Origin: Bacteriovorax stolpii | Lineage (GTDB): Bacteria; Bdellovibrionota; Bacteriovoracia; Bacteriovoracales; Bacteriovoracaceae | Direction of reading: 5' to 3' | Length of the DNA stretch: 35,948 nt | NCBI GenBank assembly: GCA_945860895.1 | Contig: CAMASK010000024.1 | Location: 1-35,948 of the forward strand | Shown: piece by piece, positions 9,031 through 18,089 of the stretch | Layout of the letters: each line of letters begins with the position of its first letter | Position numbering within the stretch: the first letter of the stretch is position 1 | Translations under genes and position numbers: made by a program | The notes under the pieces: generated by a model | Told to the model about the DNA's origin: nothing | What the model saw: only the letters and a program-made list of their open reading frames with translations | Database searches by the model: none

Positions 9031-9056
9031 AAAAGGCTCTCTTGCGAGAGCCTCAT
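9031..9056 (-). terminator. Rho-independent terminator of the porin gene
   Basis: The stem GGCTCTC (9035-9041) pairs with GAGAGCC (9046-9052) around a TTGC loop. Read on the minus strand, the hairpin is followed by a run of eight T. It lies just past the porin stop codon at 9062. Read on the plus strand it has no T run, so it mainly serves the minus-strand gene. Confidence 0.85.
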
Positions 9057-9061
9057 AAGAG

Positions 9062-10582
9062 TTAGAATTCTAATGTTGCTTTCAAACCGCCACCGTGAAC
9101 ATTTTTTAAACCTAGGTCTTTAGGTTCATTACTGAAGGCATAATAGTTGCCCACTTTCCAGTACCCATAATAACCACTGATAGTAACGTTTGGATTCCAT
9201 TTGTAATCAAATCCAAAATCCACTTCCAAACCAAGATCATCACTTTGATCTTTAGTGGCCGTGAAAGTGTAATTGTTTTCATGATGATAGGCGAGACCTT
9301 GCTTAGCCGTTTCCATGGCCGTTGCCATAATTAAAGCACCTTTCCAGACCCATTTATCAGTTTTGTAATGTCCGTTTAATTTATAGAATCTAGCATTGGT
9401 CATTGAAGAATCAAAAATACTGCGTCCACCTTCAGTGAAAGATGGATAGTTGTAGCGGAACATTAGGTCTGCAATTTGATAGTTAGGATGCAAATAAGCA
9501 GCTTCAAATTTGCCAGAAGATCCTTTGTCCCCGCTGATTTGGCCACCGGTGAAACCGAGATCCCATTTAGGATTCAGCTCGTACTTTGCTTCTAAGATAT
9601 AAGCATTGGCGGAAAGTTTGGAATTTCCTGTGCCATTTTTATAAATATCACCGTAGTCACCCGTTTGAAGAGAGGCTTCGAAGGCGACTTTTAGCTTGTT
9701 CCATTTTTTAGAAATGTAAGGCTCAATAACGGTAACTTTAGTTTTACCTCTATTGTTGGCCGCTTCCCCTGTTGGATTTGTGTTATCGTCTGAGTTATAA
9801 AGTGAATTCTTTGGCTCAGAAAATCTTTTAGCATAGAGTACACTTACTACCAGATCACGATTTTTATTATCATAAACAGCCGTTACACCCACTTCTCTAA
9901 CATCGAAATCACCTGCTGGTTTAGCGCCAACGGAACTATTATTATTTTTTTCATCATTGTAGCTTGAAATCTTCGCCCAATATGGAATCAAGCTAAAATT
10001 ACCAATTCTCATATCCGCTTCAATTCCGTCATACATTGTAAAAAAACGGTCCCAGGCATCATTCCCATTATCAAAAACAATTCCCATTCCGTAATGCTTA
10101 CTCATTCGACCTATCTTAACTAAAGCCGTATCAGCATAAAGCTCCATGTACATTTGGTTTACATTTAAGCCGCTTCTTTGAGCCGAAGAAGTGAAGAAGT
10201 AAGAATTGTTTGCAGAACCATCACGATTATTAGAAGAGTTATCCCCAGCAAATCCACCACGTATGTAGCCAGAAGAAAATTCGCCTTTTAGAGTCACTCC
10301 ATCATTAACGATAATTTGAGGATTTAATTTAAAAACATAAGTTTGAAAACTAGCATCACAGTCCCCGCTGATTCCCTGAGTCCCAGTTTGCCAATTGGGA
10401 GTTGGAATAGTGGTTGGTGGAATAGGAGCCGTAACATCATCCCCCGTACGACAGGTGTTATTGATCATATGAGTATCCACCCCAAAAACTCCGGTCCAAT
10501 CGATTGGAAGAGCTAAAGCCGAATTGATGCTTAGAGTAGAAATTAAAAGACTGCTTATTAATCGGAACCTTTTTACGGTCAC
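9062..10582 (-). CDS. Porin-like outer-membrane beta-barrel protein
   Basis: This is a predicted outer-membrane channel or surface barrel. I chose the GTG at 10582 because CAGGGAG lies just upstream and it opens a standard signal peptide (MTVKRFRLISSLLISTLSINSALA). The mature protein of about 480 residues begins LPIDWTGVFGVDTHM and consists of alternating aromatic-flanked strands (for example WDLGFTGGQISG and WNPNVTISGYYGYW). It ends in LKATLEF with a terminal phenylalanine, as barrels assembled by Bam do. Many Asn/Gly/Ser-rich loops suggest long external loops. It has its own strong terminator and no same-strand neighbour. The substrate cannot be told; it is divergent from the tRNA-Gln/prs unit. 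Confidence 0.8.
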   Translation of the reverse strand: MTVKRFRLISSLLISTLSINSALALPIDWTGVFGVDTHMINNTCRTGDDVTAPIPPTTIPTPNWQTGTQGISGDCDASFQTYVFKLNPQIIVNDGVTLKGEFSSGYIRGGFAGDNSSNNRDGSANNSYFFTSSAQRSGLNVNQMYMELYADTALVKIGRMSKHYGMGIVFDNGNDAWDRFFTMYDGIEADMRIGNFSLIPYWAKISSYNDEKNNNSSVGAKPAGDFDVREVGVTAVYDNKNRDLVVSVLYAKRFSEPKNSLYNSDDNTNPTGEAANNRGKTKVTVIEPYISKKWNKLKVAFEASLQTGDYGDIYKNGTGNSKLSANAYILEAKYELNPKWDLGFTGGQISGDKGSSGKFEAAYLHPNYQIADLMFRYNYPSFTEGGRSIFDSSMTNARFYKLNGHYKTDKWVWKGALIMATAMETAKQGLAYHHENNYTFTATKDQSDDLGLEVDFGFDYKWNPNVTISGYYGYWKVGNYYAFSNEPKDLGLKNVHGGGLKATLEF

Positions 10583-10689
10583 GGATGCTCCCTGGTACAA
10601 GAAAAAATATATTATCAAAACTCTATAAAATCCCTCGGGATGTGGAAAGCCCTGAGGAGCAAAAAAGTCCAAATCACATTCCGGATGAC

Positions 10690-10718
10690 TTGCAAAAAAG
10701 CATTAGGTAAACTATATT
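10690..10718 (+). promoter_or_regulatory. Sigma-70-type promoter for tRNA-Gln and prs
   Basis: A TTGCAA box at 10690-10695 and a TATATT box at 10713-10718 are separated by exactly 17 bases. Transcription would start near 10725, about 18 bases before the mature 5' end of the tRNA. This is the best housekeeping-type promoter I see in the window. Confidence 0.65.
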
Positions 10719-10742
10719 CACTGGACGTAAAAAGATCTCCGT

Positions 10743-10817
10743 AGGGGTGTCGACAAGTGGTAAGTCAGCAGATTTTGATTCTGCCATCCGTAGGTTCGAA
10801 CCCTGCCACCCCTACCA
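10743..10817 (+). tRNA. tRNA-Gln (anticodon TTG), CCA encoded
   Basis: The 75-base sequence folds as a full cloverleaf. The acceptor arms are AGGGGTG and CACCCCT. The anticodon stem GCAGA/TCTGC encloses the loop TTTTGAT, giving anticodon TTG, which reads CAA and, by wobble, CAG. The T arm GTAGG/CCTGC encloses TTCGAAC. Discriminator A and CCA are encoded at 10814-10817. Seven T follow directly, which may allow partial termination before prs, whose ribosome binding site begins only 13 bases after the tRNA. Confidence 0.95.
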
Positions 10818-10841
10818 CTTTTTTTCTTTAAGGAGTCCAGC

Positions 10842-11786
10842 GTGAGACGCATTGTTTTAGTCTCTGGTACCTCAAATCCTACTCTTTCAAAGAAAATTTC
10901 TGAATTTTTAGATGTTCCCCTTGTAAATCCTCAAATCAGACGCTTTGCGAATGGTGAAGTTTATTGTGAAATTGAAAAAAACGTCCGCGGCGCTGATGTT
11001 TTTGTTATTCAATCGACATGCGCTCCCGTAAATGAAAATTTAATGGAGCTCCTAATCATAATTGATGCTTTAAAAAGAGCTTCGGCCCTCTCAATCACCG
11101 CTGTCGTTCCGCATTATGGATACAGCCGCCAGGATCGTAAGAGTGCCCCACGAACTCCGATCACTGCTAAACTAGTGGCCGATATGATGACTGTTGCCGG
11201 TGCCAGCAGAGTTGTGACTATGGATCTCCATGCCGGACAGATTCAGGGCTTTTTCAATATTCCATTTGATAATATTTTCGCTTCACCCGTTCTTCTTGAT
11301 TACATCCAAAAAAATCTTAGTCGTGATAATTTGATCTGTGTTTCGCCAGATGCTGGTGGGGTAGAGCGTGTTCGTCATTTTGCTAAGAAATTAAATACTG
11401 AATTAGCCCTTATTGATAAACGCCGAACCGGTCCTAATGTGGCTGAGGCGATGAATGTAATCGGGGACGTAAAGGGTAAAGACTGCATTATCATTGACGA
11501 TATGATCGATACTGCGGGAACTCTAGTTCAAGCAGCCATGGCTCTTCGTAAGCATGGGGCGAATAAAATTTATGCAGCTGCCACTCATCCTGTATTTTCT
11601 GATCCTGCTATTTCCCGTCTTTCAGAATGTGTAGAACTAGAAGAAGTAATTATCACTGACACCATTCCGTTAAGCGCTGAAGGTAAAAAAGTACCTAAAA
11701 TAAAAGTAGTTTCTACTGCCGATATTCTTTCAAAAGCCATTCACCGAACATTTAATCATGATTCGGTAAGCTCACTCTTCATTTAA
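10842..11786 (+). CDS. prs: Ribose-phosphate pyrophosphokinase
   Basis: Prs makes PRPP from ribose-5-phosphate and ATP for nucleotide, histidine and tryptophan synthesis. The 314 residues match the family's ~315. The start is a GTG with AAGGAG (10830-10835) at good spacing. Visible features are RRFANGEVYCEI near the N-terminus, the ATP/metal stretch PHYGYSRQDRK, the MDLHAGQIQGFF region and the PRPP loop DDMIDTAGT near residue 220. The gene is preceded by tRNA-Gln, apparently on the same transcript, and is followed by pth after a single base. Confidence 0.96.
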   Translation: MRRIVLVSGTSNPTLSKKISEFLDVPLVNPQIRRFANGEVYCEIEKNVRGADVFVIQSTCAPVNENLMELLIIIDALKRASALSITAVVPHYGYSRQDRKSAPRTPITAKLVADMMTVAGASRVVTMDLHAGQIQGFFNIPFDNIFASPVLLDYIQKNLSRDNLICVSPDAGGVERVRHFAKKLNTELALIDKRRTGPNVAEAMNVIGDVKGKDCIIIDDMIDTAGTLVQAAMALRKHGANKIYAAATHPVFSDPAISRLSECVELEEVIITDTIPLSAEGKKVPKIKVVSTADILSKAIHRTFNHDSVSSLFI

Positions 11787-11787
11787 T

Positions 11788-12357
11788 ATGTTCCAGTTGG
11801 TAGTTGGGTTAGGAAATCTTGGTTCTGATTATGCGGCTACGAGACATAATATTGCCTGGCTTTTAATGGACCATACTCCAACATTCGGAAACGCTGTCTG
11901 GAAATCAAAATTTAAAGGTCTTTACTCTGAAGCAACTGTTAAAGGTCATAAATTTTATGGTCTAAAACCTCAAACTTTTATGAATTTATCAGGTGAATCT
12001 GTTCAGCCATTAGCCGCTTTTTTTAAAATAGCTCCTTCGCAAATTTTAGTTATTCACGACGAACTCGATATTCCTTTTGGACAGGTTCATTTTAAAATGG
12101 GTGGAGGTCTGGCCGGGCACAATGGATTAAAATCAATAGCCGCCTGTTTGGGAACAGATCAATTCGCTCGTATGCGAATTGGAATTGGAAGGCCTATTCA
12201 CGGAACTGTGGCTAATTACGTACTTAGCCCCTTCAGTAAAGATGAGCAGGGACAATTACCTTTGTTATTAGAGAAATTGCATGACCCCATGATTAGCTGT
12301 ATGGTAGACGGTCTAAACAAAGTCGGAATTTATAATAAGAAGAATCTTTTAGCTTAG
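11788..12357 (+). CDS. pth: Peptidyl-tRNA hydrolase
   Basis: Pth releases tRNA from peptidyl-tRNA that drops off ribosomes. The 189-residue protein keeps Asn10 in VVGLGNLG and the catalytic His20 in TRHNIAW. It also has IHDELDIPFG with the conserved Asp and GGGLAGHNGLKS with the conserved GHNG motif. Its ATG begins one base after the prs stop. The gene for the L25-family ribosomal protein (rplY/ctc), which often lies between prs and pth in other bacteria, is absent here. Confidence 0.96.
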   Translation: MFQLVVGLGNLGSDYAATRHNIAWLLMDHTPTFGNAVWKSKFKGLYSEATVKGHKFYGLKPQTFMNLSGESVQPLAAFFKIAPSQILVIHDELDIPFGQVHFKMGGGLAGHNGLKSIAACLGTDQFARMRIGIGRPIHGTVANYVLSPFSKDEQGQLPLLLEKLHDPMISCMVDGLNKVGIYNKKNLLA

Positions 12358-12367
12358 GAGTTATTTT

Positions 12368-13477
12368 ATGGGTATGAATTGTGGAATTGTAGGATTACCA
12401 AATGTTGGTAAATCGACTATTTTCTCCGCCCTGACTTCGGCACCTGCTGAAGCTGCCAATTACCCATTTTGTACAATTGAGCCAAACGTTGGTGTGGTTC
12501 ACGTACCAGATGTTCGTTTAGAAAAAATTGCCAAAATTGTTGGACCAGAAAAATTAATTCCTGCCATTACCGAGTTCGTTGATATTGCAGGCTTAGTGAA
12601 AGGTGCTTCTAAAGGTGAAGGACTTGGAAATCAATTCCTTGGTCACATTCGCCAAGTGGGAGCTATCTGTCATGTGGTTCGTTGTTTTGAAGATAACGAT
12701 ATTATTCACGTTGCTGGAAAAGTTGATCCTGCCTCAGACGTAGAAGTTATTAATATTGAGCTCGCCCTGGCTGATTTGGAATCTGTTACAAAAAGAATTC
12801 AAACTTTGGATAAATATCTAAAGTCACAGGACAAAAAAATTCAGGACAAAGCAAAGATTTCAAAACCAATTTTAGAAAGACTGGTAAAAGCTTTGGAAGA
12901 AGGCTTGCCTGCACGATCACTAGGTCTTGATCCAGATGAAGTTGAGGCTATCTCTGATATTCATTTAATCACGATGAAAAAGATGCTTTACGTTTGCAAC
13001 GTAGATGAAGCTAACCTTTTAGAAGAAAATATTCATGTTAAAAAAGTACGTGAAATTGCTGCTAAAGAAGGTGCTAGTGTTATTACTATTTGTGGAAAAA
13101 TTGAATCAGAGATTGCAGCTCTTGAATCAGAAGAAGAGAAAGAAGCTTTCCTAAAAGATATCGGAATTGAAGAATCCGGTTTATCTAAGATGATTAAAGC
13201 TGGTTATGACATGCTCGATATGTACACATACTTTACAGCTGGTGTTAAGGAAGTTCGTGCCTGGACGTTCCCTAAAGGATCAAAAGCTCCTCAGGCAGCA
13301 GGTGTAATCCATTCTGATTTTGAACGAGGATTCATTAAAGCAGAAGTTTATCACTGCAATGATCTATTCACCCTTGGTTCTGAAGCAAAAGTTAAAGAAG
13401 CTGGTAAATTTCGTATGGAAGGTAAAGAATACGAAGTTAAAGATGGTGATGTTATTCACTTCAAATTTAATGTTTAA
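12368..13477 (+). CDS. ychF: Redox-regulated GTPase/ATPase YchF (Obg family)
   Basis: YchF is an OLA1-type P-loop NTPase that prefers ATP and associates with ribosomes. The 369 residues include the P-loop GLPNVGKST at 9-17, the YPFCTIEPNVG switch region, DIAGLVKGASKGEGLGNQFL (G3) and the C-terminal TGS-like domain with FTAGVKEVRAWTF and SDFERGFIKAEV. AGGAG overlaps the pth stop and lies 7 bases before the ATG; a second ATG at 12374 is possible. The pth-ychF order is widely conserved. The 3' end overlaps the convergent slt gene by 11 bases, so no terminator separates them. Confidence 0.96.
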   Translation: MGMNCGIVGLPNVGKSTIFSALTSAPAEAANYPFCTIEPNVGVVHVPDVRLEKIAKIVGPEKLIPAITEFVDIAGLVKGASKGEGLGNQFLGHIRQVGAICHVVRCFEDNDIIHVAGKVDPASDVEVINIELALADLESVTKRIQTLDKYLKSQDKKIQDKAKISKPILERLVKALEEGLPARSLGLDPDEVEAISDIHLITMKKMLYVCNVDEANLLEENIHVKKVREIAAKEGASVITICGKIESEIAALESEEEKEAFLKDIGIEESGLSKMIKAGYDMLDMYTYFTAGVKEVRAWTFPKGSKAPQAAGVIHSDFERGFIKAEVYHCNDLFTLGSEAKVKEAGKFRMEGKEYEVKDGDVIHFKFNV

Positions 13478-15557
13478 AACCTAATCTCACGTCAAATATC
13501 TTGTTGGGCTCACTGGTATCAGTGAGCCCATTTTTCTCCATTAATAATTTATAGAAGAAAATATTCCTAAAAATTAATTTTACATAATTTCTAGTTTCAA
13601 GAAATGGAATACTTTCAATATTTTTTAAAATAGATGCATCAGAATCAAATAAATTTCCCTTCCATCTCTCAACCCTTGATTCACCGGCATTGTAAGCAGA
13701 AAGAACGTAGACGAGGTTCCCGTCATAGCGCTTAAGTAGACCCTTAAAGTATTGAGTCCCAATCTCAATGTTGGTAGCCGGATTTACTAAATGCTTGTCC
13801 CGTACAGAGCGTCTAAATCTTTTAGCGGTCATTGGCATCAATTGCATCAAACCACGTGCTCCGACAGGAGATCTGGCCAATGGATTAAAGACTGATTCCT
13901 GACGAATAAGAGAAAGAATAACAATTGGATCTAGGTTATCTTTTTTAAGAACTTTGGTTAGCTGTTCCAGATAAGGCTTAGGATAGAGAATTTCTAACAA
14001 GGTTCTGTTAAAGGTCACTTCTTTTTTATCTAAAATTTCGTAAAGATAACGAAAAGTAGAAAGATAATTTTGAGAACTAAGGATAATTTTAGCATTAACT
14101 AGATGAAGGTCGGAACGAGCTTCAATTTGTTTTTCTGAAGGCAAGGACACTACGAACTTCGGCATACTATGTAATTTAAGACGCCTCAGTTCCAGCTTCA
14201 TAAGACGTTGAGAATCAATTTTTGCCCAGGCTTTAAGTCTTACTAAAGAAGAAATAAAATCGGGATCCATCAGTTTAGGATCAAAAGAAAGAAAAGAATT
14301 ATTTTTGACGGTGTTTGCACTATAAAAATTTACTGCAGATGAATCCGGTTTTAAAATCTGAATTTTTTTAACTCCCATAATGGCATAAAAACTTAATGGG
14401 TGATTGATAATAATATCTTCATAATATCTAATCGCCTCTTTTGGTTCTTTAACCTCTTCAAACATAATCGCAATCCAAAATTTAAGACGTGGATCCGAAA
14501 TTTTTGCGCCAGATTTTAAGAGATCATATTTTTTCGCCAAAGCCAAAGCTTCCTTGAATTCATTTTGTGAGAGATACGTCCATAAATAGTAAAACAGAGC
14601 ATCTTCTTGAATTTCTTTATTGTTCTTTTTAATAATGTACTTAAAGATATCTCTGGATAAATCTTTAAATCCCGCTCTAAACACGGCTTTAGAAAAATCA
14701 TTTAAGCGATTAAGACAAAGTCCAACTGGAAGATGATCCTGGTTAAGTTCAAGATAATTTTTAAAAAAATTGAAATGCTCTTTTGCTTTTTCATCGCTTG
14801 GTTTGTTGTCCATAGATTTGTAACCAAGTTCAATTAATTTTCCAAATTCAGCATAAAAAACGTTCTGTGATTGAACGGTATTGAAGCCTTTGTCCTGAAT
14901 GAGCTTTGTGATCTTTTCATTAATAACGATGTCTTTAAGTACTTCCTGGGATGGAACAATCTGGTGCTGGACACTATAGGTTGTTACTTCCTGAGAAATC
15001 TTTTTTAGTATTTCAGGTTTTGAGGCTTGGGATTGAATAAAAATTGCAAAATTCTTTTTATTTTTTTTAGTTAAATAAAATTTTAAGTTTTGTTGAATAA
15101 ATTGTGTTGCATCCTCTGCAATGACGTTGTTTTTAGCAATATCCCTTGAAATAGCTTCGAGAGTCCTTTCTCGACAAAAATTTCCGGCAATTCTAAAGAG
15201 TGCTTTTTCTAGGGAAAAGTTTTCCTTTTTCTCTAAGTACTGTTTACACAAAATAATTAGATCCAAAGCTTGGGATTTATTTGAAATTTCTTTAATGGAG
15301 AGAAGCCATGGGATAAATGGAAAAAAGTGTTTAGATTTTTCAGTTTCTTTTATGATTTTTGATAAGAGATCTTTATTTATAGATCCTTTTTCTACGAGCT
15401 TTATTAAGTTAACCATGTGGTCACCTATAATGTGATCACCACGTTTAAGATTAAGGGAATCAGAGATCACAAAATGGTCATGATCTTGCTTATGAACAAC
15501 CAGGACTTGTCCCCAAGATGATAAGATGAATAGTTGTAAAATTAAGAAGAGCTTCAT
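13467..15557 (-). CDS. slt: Soluble lytic murein transglycosylase (Slt70-like)
   Basis: This is a periplasmic enzyme that cleaves the MurNAc-GlcNAc bond of peptidoglycan with formation of 1,6-anhydroMurNAc. The 696-residue protein has a signal peptide (MKLFLILQLFILSSWGQ), a long superhelical U-domain-like region of alpha-helical repeats (about 30-520) and a C-terminal GH23 domain. In that domain the catalytic glutamate is about residue 554 (LIRQESVFNP). It is followed by SPVGARGLMQLMP and AYNAGESRVERWKG, the other signature motifs. In a predator it could also act on prey walls, but nothing here distinguishes that from self wall turnover. It stands alone between ychF and a HAMP protein. Confidence 0.93.
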   Translation of the reverse strand: MKLFLILQLFILSSWGQVLVVHKQDHDHFVISDSLNLKRGDHIIGDHMVNLIKLVEKGSINKDLLSKIIKETEKSKHFFPFIPWLLSIKEISNKSQALDLIILCKQYLEKKENFSLEKALFRIAGNFCRERTLEAISRDIAKNNVIAEDATQFIQQNLKFYLTKKNKKNFAIFIQSQASKPEILKKISQEVTTYSVQHQIVPSQEVLKDIVINEKITKLIQDKGFNTVQSQNVFYAEFGKLIELGYKSMDNKPSDEKAKEHFNFFKNYLELNQDHLPVGLCLNRLNDFSKAVFRAGFKDLSRDIFKYIIKKNNKEIQEDALFYYLWTYLSQNEFKEALALAKKYDLLKSGAKISDPRLKFWIAIMFEEVKEPKEAIRYYEDIIINHPLSFYAIMGVKKIQILKPDSSAVNFYSANTVKNNSFLSFDPKLMDPDFISSLVRLKAWAKIDSQRLMKLELRRLKLHSMPKFVVSLPSEKQIEARSDLHLVNAKIILSSQNYLSTFRYLYEILDKKEVTFNRTLLEILYPKPYLEQLTKVLKKDNLDPIVILSLIRQESVFNPLARSPVGARGLMQLMPMTAKRFRRSVRDKHLVNPATNIEIGTQYFKGLLKRYDGNLVYVLSAYNAGESRVERWKGNLFDSDASILKNIESIPFLETRNYVKLIFRNIFFYKLLMEKNGLTDTSEPNKIFDVRLGFKH

Positions 15558-15627
15558 GGCCTCATGTCTTAGTCGCCCTCATGGAGACTAGTGAAAAGTA
15601 TAACAAATTTATAAGTTTTTACACGGA

Positions 15628-16203
15628 TTAATGGGCGTTTTTATATCGAGATTTGATATCGAGTAACCGACGAGAAATCTCTTCGAGAATTGGTTTCTTA
15701 TCGTCAGGAACTATGGGGACAAGATTTTCAATATAAAGTGCCACTTCATCTAAATAATGAAAATCTCTCTCTTGATTAAATGTTACTGTCTCGAGAAATA
15801 GGCTTACTTCCTCTGCAACATCATGGAAATGATCCCCGTCCCTGAAGCTTAGGGGAGTTATAGGTTCGCCTTCGCGAATTTTTGCAAGATGATTTTTTAA
15901 TTTGTGCATTGGTCCAGCAATTTTGTGAGTCAAAAAAATGAATAGAATAAAGACCATGGAAATAAAGATGAACTGAATAATTCCCAAAAAGATCAGAAGA
16001 TCATTCTGTGCTAATTTCATGTTATCTTGTAGGTTTGGGAATCTAGCCATCAGTTCAGTGAAAAAATCCATAAGAATAATTGGATAGATTAAGCTTGATA
16101 TAAAGATAATTGAAGAAACAATCAAGCTAAAGCTTAATTGAAATGAGGGATTAATGAGAAATATGGAACGTTTATAAAAAGCCAAAACTTTAATCCTATT
16201 CAA
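15628..16203 (-). CDS. Membrane protein with HAMP-like linker domain, no output domain
   Basis: This 191-residue protein has two membrane segments (about 20-45 and 67-92) separated by a short periplasmic loop. A HAMP-like segment follows (HKIAGPMHKLKNHLAKIREG, about 93-140) with the conserved proline and a glutamate-rich second helix. The remaining 50 residues are helical and contain no kinase, methyl-accepting or cyclase domain. Proteins of this size may regulate a partner through the HAMP helices; no partner is encoded next to it. It is divergent from the Mrp-type ATPase gene. The function is unknown. Confidence 0.7.
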   Translation of the reverse strand: MNRIKVLAFYKRSIFLINPSFQLSFSLIVSSIIFISSLIYPIILMDFFTELMARFPNLQDNMKLAQNDLLIFLGIIQFIFISMVFILFIFLTHKIAGPMHKLKNHLAKIREGEPITPLSFRDGDHFHDVAEEVSLFLETVTFNQERDFHYLDEVALYIENLVPIVPDDKKPILEEISRRLLDIKSRYKNAH

Positions 16204-16304
16204 GGTTTTACAACCATTCTAAAATGTTCTTGGAATTTGTACCAGATGGAAATAACTAGCATTTAATCCTTACTTTTATAGTCGGGATTTTAAAGGTAAA
16301 AAAC

Positions 16305-17477
16305 ATGATCAATGATATCAAGAATAGACTGAACCAAATCATTAATCCGGCTACTGGGAAGACCTTTGAATTTGAAAATCGTTGGCAACACATATCGATG
16401 GATGGTGAAAAATTATCTGCTGAATACAATCGAGATGGTATTTCACCAGCTGAAAAAAGAATTATTGAAGTTGAAATTCAAAAAGCTCTCTCAGGTTTGG
16501 TTGGTATTGATAATATGATGGTGAAAACAACTTCAACTCAATCTCAAGATGTATTCAAAGCTCTGGATAAGCAGGCTATCGCTCCTGAAGCATCACCACA
16601 AAGCCAACCCGCTCAAATAAAAGCCGGCCATGGAACAATTGATAAGAAAAAACCAGTTTTAGGCGTAAATAAAATTATTGCTATAGGTTCAGGTAAAGGT
16701 GGAGTAGGTAAATCCACATTCACTGCAAACCTGGCTATCAGTCTATCAAAACTTGGAAAAAAAGTTGGTGTGATTGATGCTGATATTTATGGACCTTCTT
16801 TACCTATGATATTTGGTAAAAGAGATGAAAAGCCGAGATCAAATTCTGAAAAGAAAATCATTCCCGTTGAATCATTTGGAATAAAATTCATGAGTTTTGG
16901 TTTTTTTATTAATGAACAAGATCCTGTCATTTGGCGAGGACCGATGTTGGGTGGAGTTTTAAACCAATTTCTTTTTGATGTGGATTGGTCTGGTCTTGAT
17001 TACTTGCTCATTGATTTGCCACCAGGAACAGGTGATATTCAACTTTCTATGATTCAAAATGCCCATGTCGATGGCGCTATTATCATTTCGACACCTCAAG
17101 ATATTGCCTTACTTGATGCAAAGAAAGGGGCAGAGATGTTTAAGAAACTTAATCTGCCAATTATTGGTATGGTTGAAAATATGAGTTCATTCATTTGTGG
17201 TAGCTGTGGAGCTGAACACTTTATTTTTGGAGAAGGTGGTGTTCAAAAAGCAGTTCAGCAACTTGAAATTGGTTTCTTGGGTAAAATTCCTTTAGAGTTA
17301 GAGCTTAGAACTGGTTCAGACAAAGGTTTGCCTTATATGGCCCAGGATATTTTTCAAGAACGTCCGGTTTGGAAAGCTTTTACTGAAATTGCCAATAAAG
17401 TAGATGCATTTTTTCTTCCAACGCCACTGGAACAAAAAGGTGGTTTTATTTCGAAAATTTTAGGTTTGAATAAATAA
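16305..17477 (+). CDS. mrp: Mrp/ApbC-family P-loop ATPase, Fe-S cluster carrier
   Basis: Mrp/NBP35 proteins carry or insert iron-sulfur clusters in the cytoplasm. The 390-residue protein has an N-terminal domain of about 75 residues in the position of the DUF59/MIP18 domain, but poorly conserved. A linker rich in Pro/Gln follows, then the ATPase core with the deviant Walker A GSGKGGVGKST at about 128-138, DADIYGPSLP, and LLIDLPPGTGD (Walker B region). The cluster-binding CGSC is near residue 298. It is followed without gap by the DUF4388-like gene, whose ATG comes straight after this stop. A clean ATG is used, although the upstream GGTAAAAAAC is a weak ribosome binding site. Confidence 0.92.
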   Translation: MINDIKNRLNQIINPATGKTFEFENRWQHISMDGEKLSAEYNRDGISPAEKRIIEVEIQKALSGLVGIDNMMVKTTSTQSQDVFKALDKQAIAPEASPQSQPAQIKAGHGTIDKKKPVLGVNKIIAIGSGKGGVGKSTFTANLAISLSKLGKKVGVIDADIYGPSLPMIFGKRDEKPRSNSEKKIIPVESFGIKFMSFGFFINEQDPVIWRGPMLGGVLNQFLFDVDWSGLDYLLIDLPPGTGDIQLSMIQNAHVDGAIIISTPQDIALLDAKKGAEMFKKLNLPIIGMVENMSSFICGSCGAEHFIFGEGGVQKAVQQLEIGFLGKIPLELELRTGSDKGLPYMAQDIFQERPVWKAFTEIANKVDAFFLPTPLEQKGGFISKILGLNK

Positions 17478-18047
17478 ATGGAAAAAGAGTTAAAAATCCT
17501 TTCGAGCATTGAAGAACAAGTAGCTGTTCAATTTACTGGAAAGGTAAACGTTCTTTCAAATTTTAATCGTCAGTACCTCGGTCATGTTTTATTTAAAAAT
17601 GGCGAGATTTATCAGGTAATTTTTAATCAGCTCAAAGGTCTTAAAGCTTTTTATCAACTCATTATTCAAGAATTTTCTCTACAATCTCATAGCTATATTG
17701 TGGAACCAGAAGTGGTAGAAGAAAAAGAACGACAAATTCATTACCCATATGCTGTGATAAAAAATAAAATGTCTGACGTTATTAAGCAATATCGTGATTC
17801 ACTTAAATATCGCCCTCCGGAAAATGTTAAAATCATGATTGATGCTGTTTTTTTTGAGGATAGTCTGCCCATAAGTCCTCAGGAATTTGATGTTCTGGCG
17901 ACCCTTACTGAATGGAATAACCCCTATGACATCTATCAGCATTGCCAGCTTTTAGACCATGAAATCACCTTGGCGCTGGTAAGTTTGCGAAAAAAGAACG
18001 CATTAAAGATCATCGCAGGACGCAATAAGCCTGATGACAGCCCTTGA
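17478..18047 (+). CDS. DUF4388-like protein of unknown function
   Basis: This 189-residue cytoplasmic protein opens with FTGKVNVLSNFNRQYLGHVL, then FKNGEIYQVIFNQLKGLKAFYQLI. This follows the DUF4388 pattern (GxL...G.L.l.dG.I..A...g..G..A) seen in PatA-like and other signalling proteins of delta-type bacteria. The C-terminal 60 residues resemble a winged-helix-like tail (PISPQEFDVLATLTEWN, then EITLALVSLRKKNAL). It is translated directly after the Mrp ATPase, which suggests a linked role, but no enzymatic motif is visible. It could be an adaptor or signalling protein. Confidence 0.6.
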   Translation: MEKELKILSSIEEQVAVQFTGKVNVLSNFNRQYLGHVLFKNGEIYQVIFNQLKGLKAFYQLIIQEFSLQSHSYIVEPEVVEEKERQIHYPYAVIKNKMSDVIKQYRDSLKYRPPENVKIMIDAVFFEDSLPISPQEFDVLATLTEWNNPYDIYQHCQLLDHEITLALVSLRKKNALKIIAGRNKPDDSP

Positions 18048-18089
18048 AAAAGCGGTAAAATAACTTAAATTTTTAATCCAGGGGTCTAT

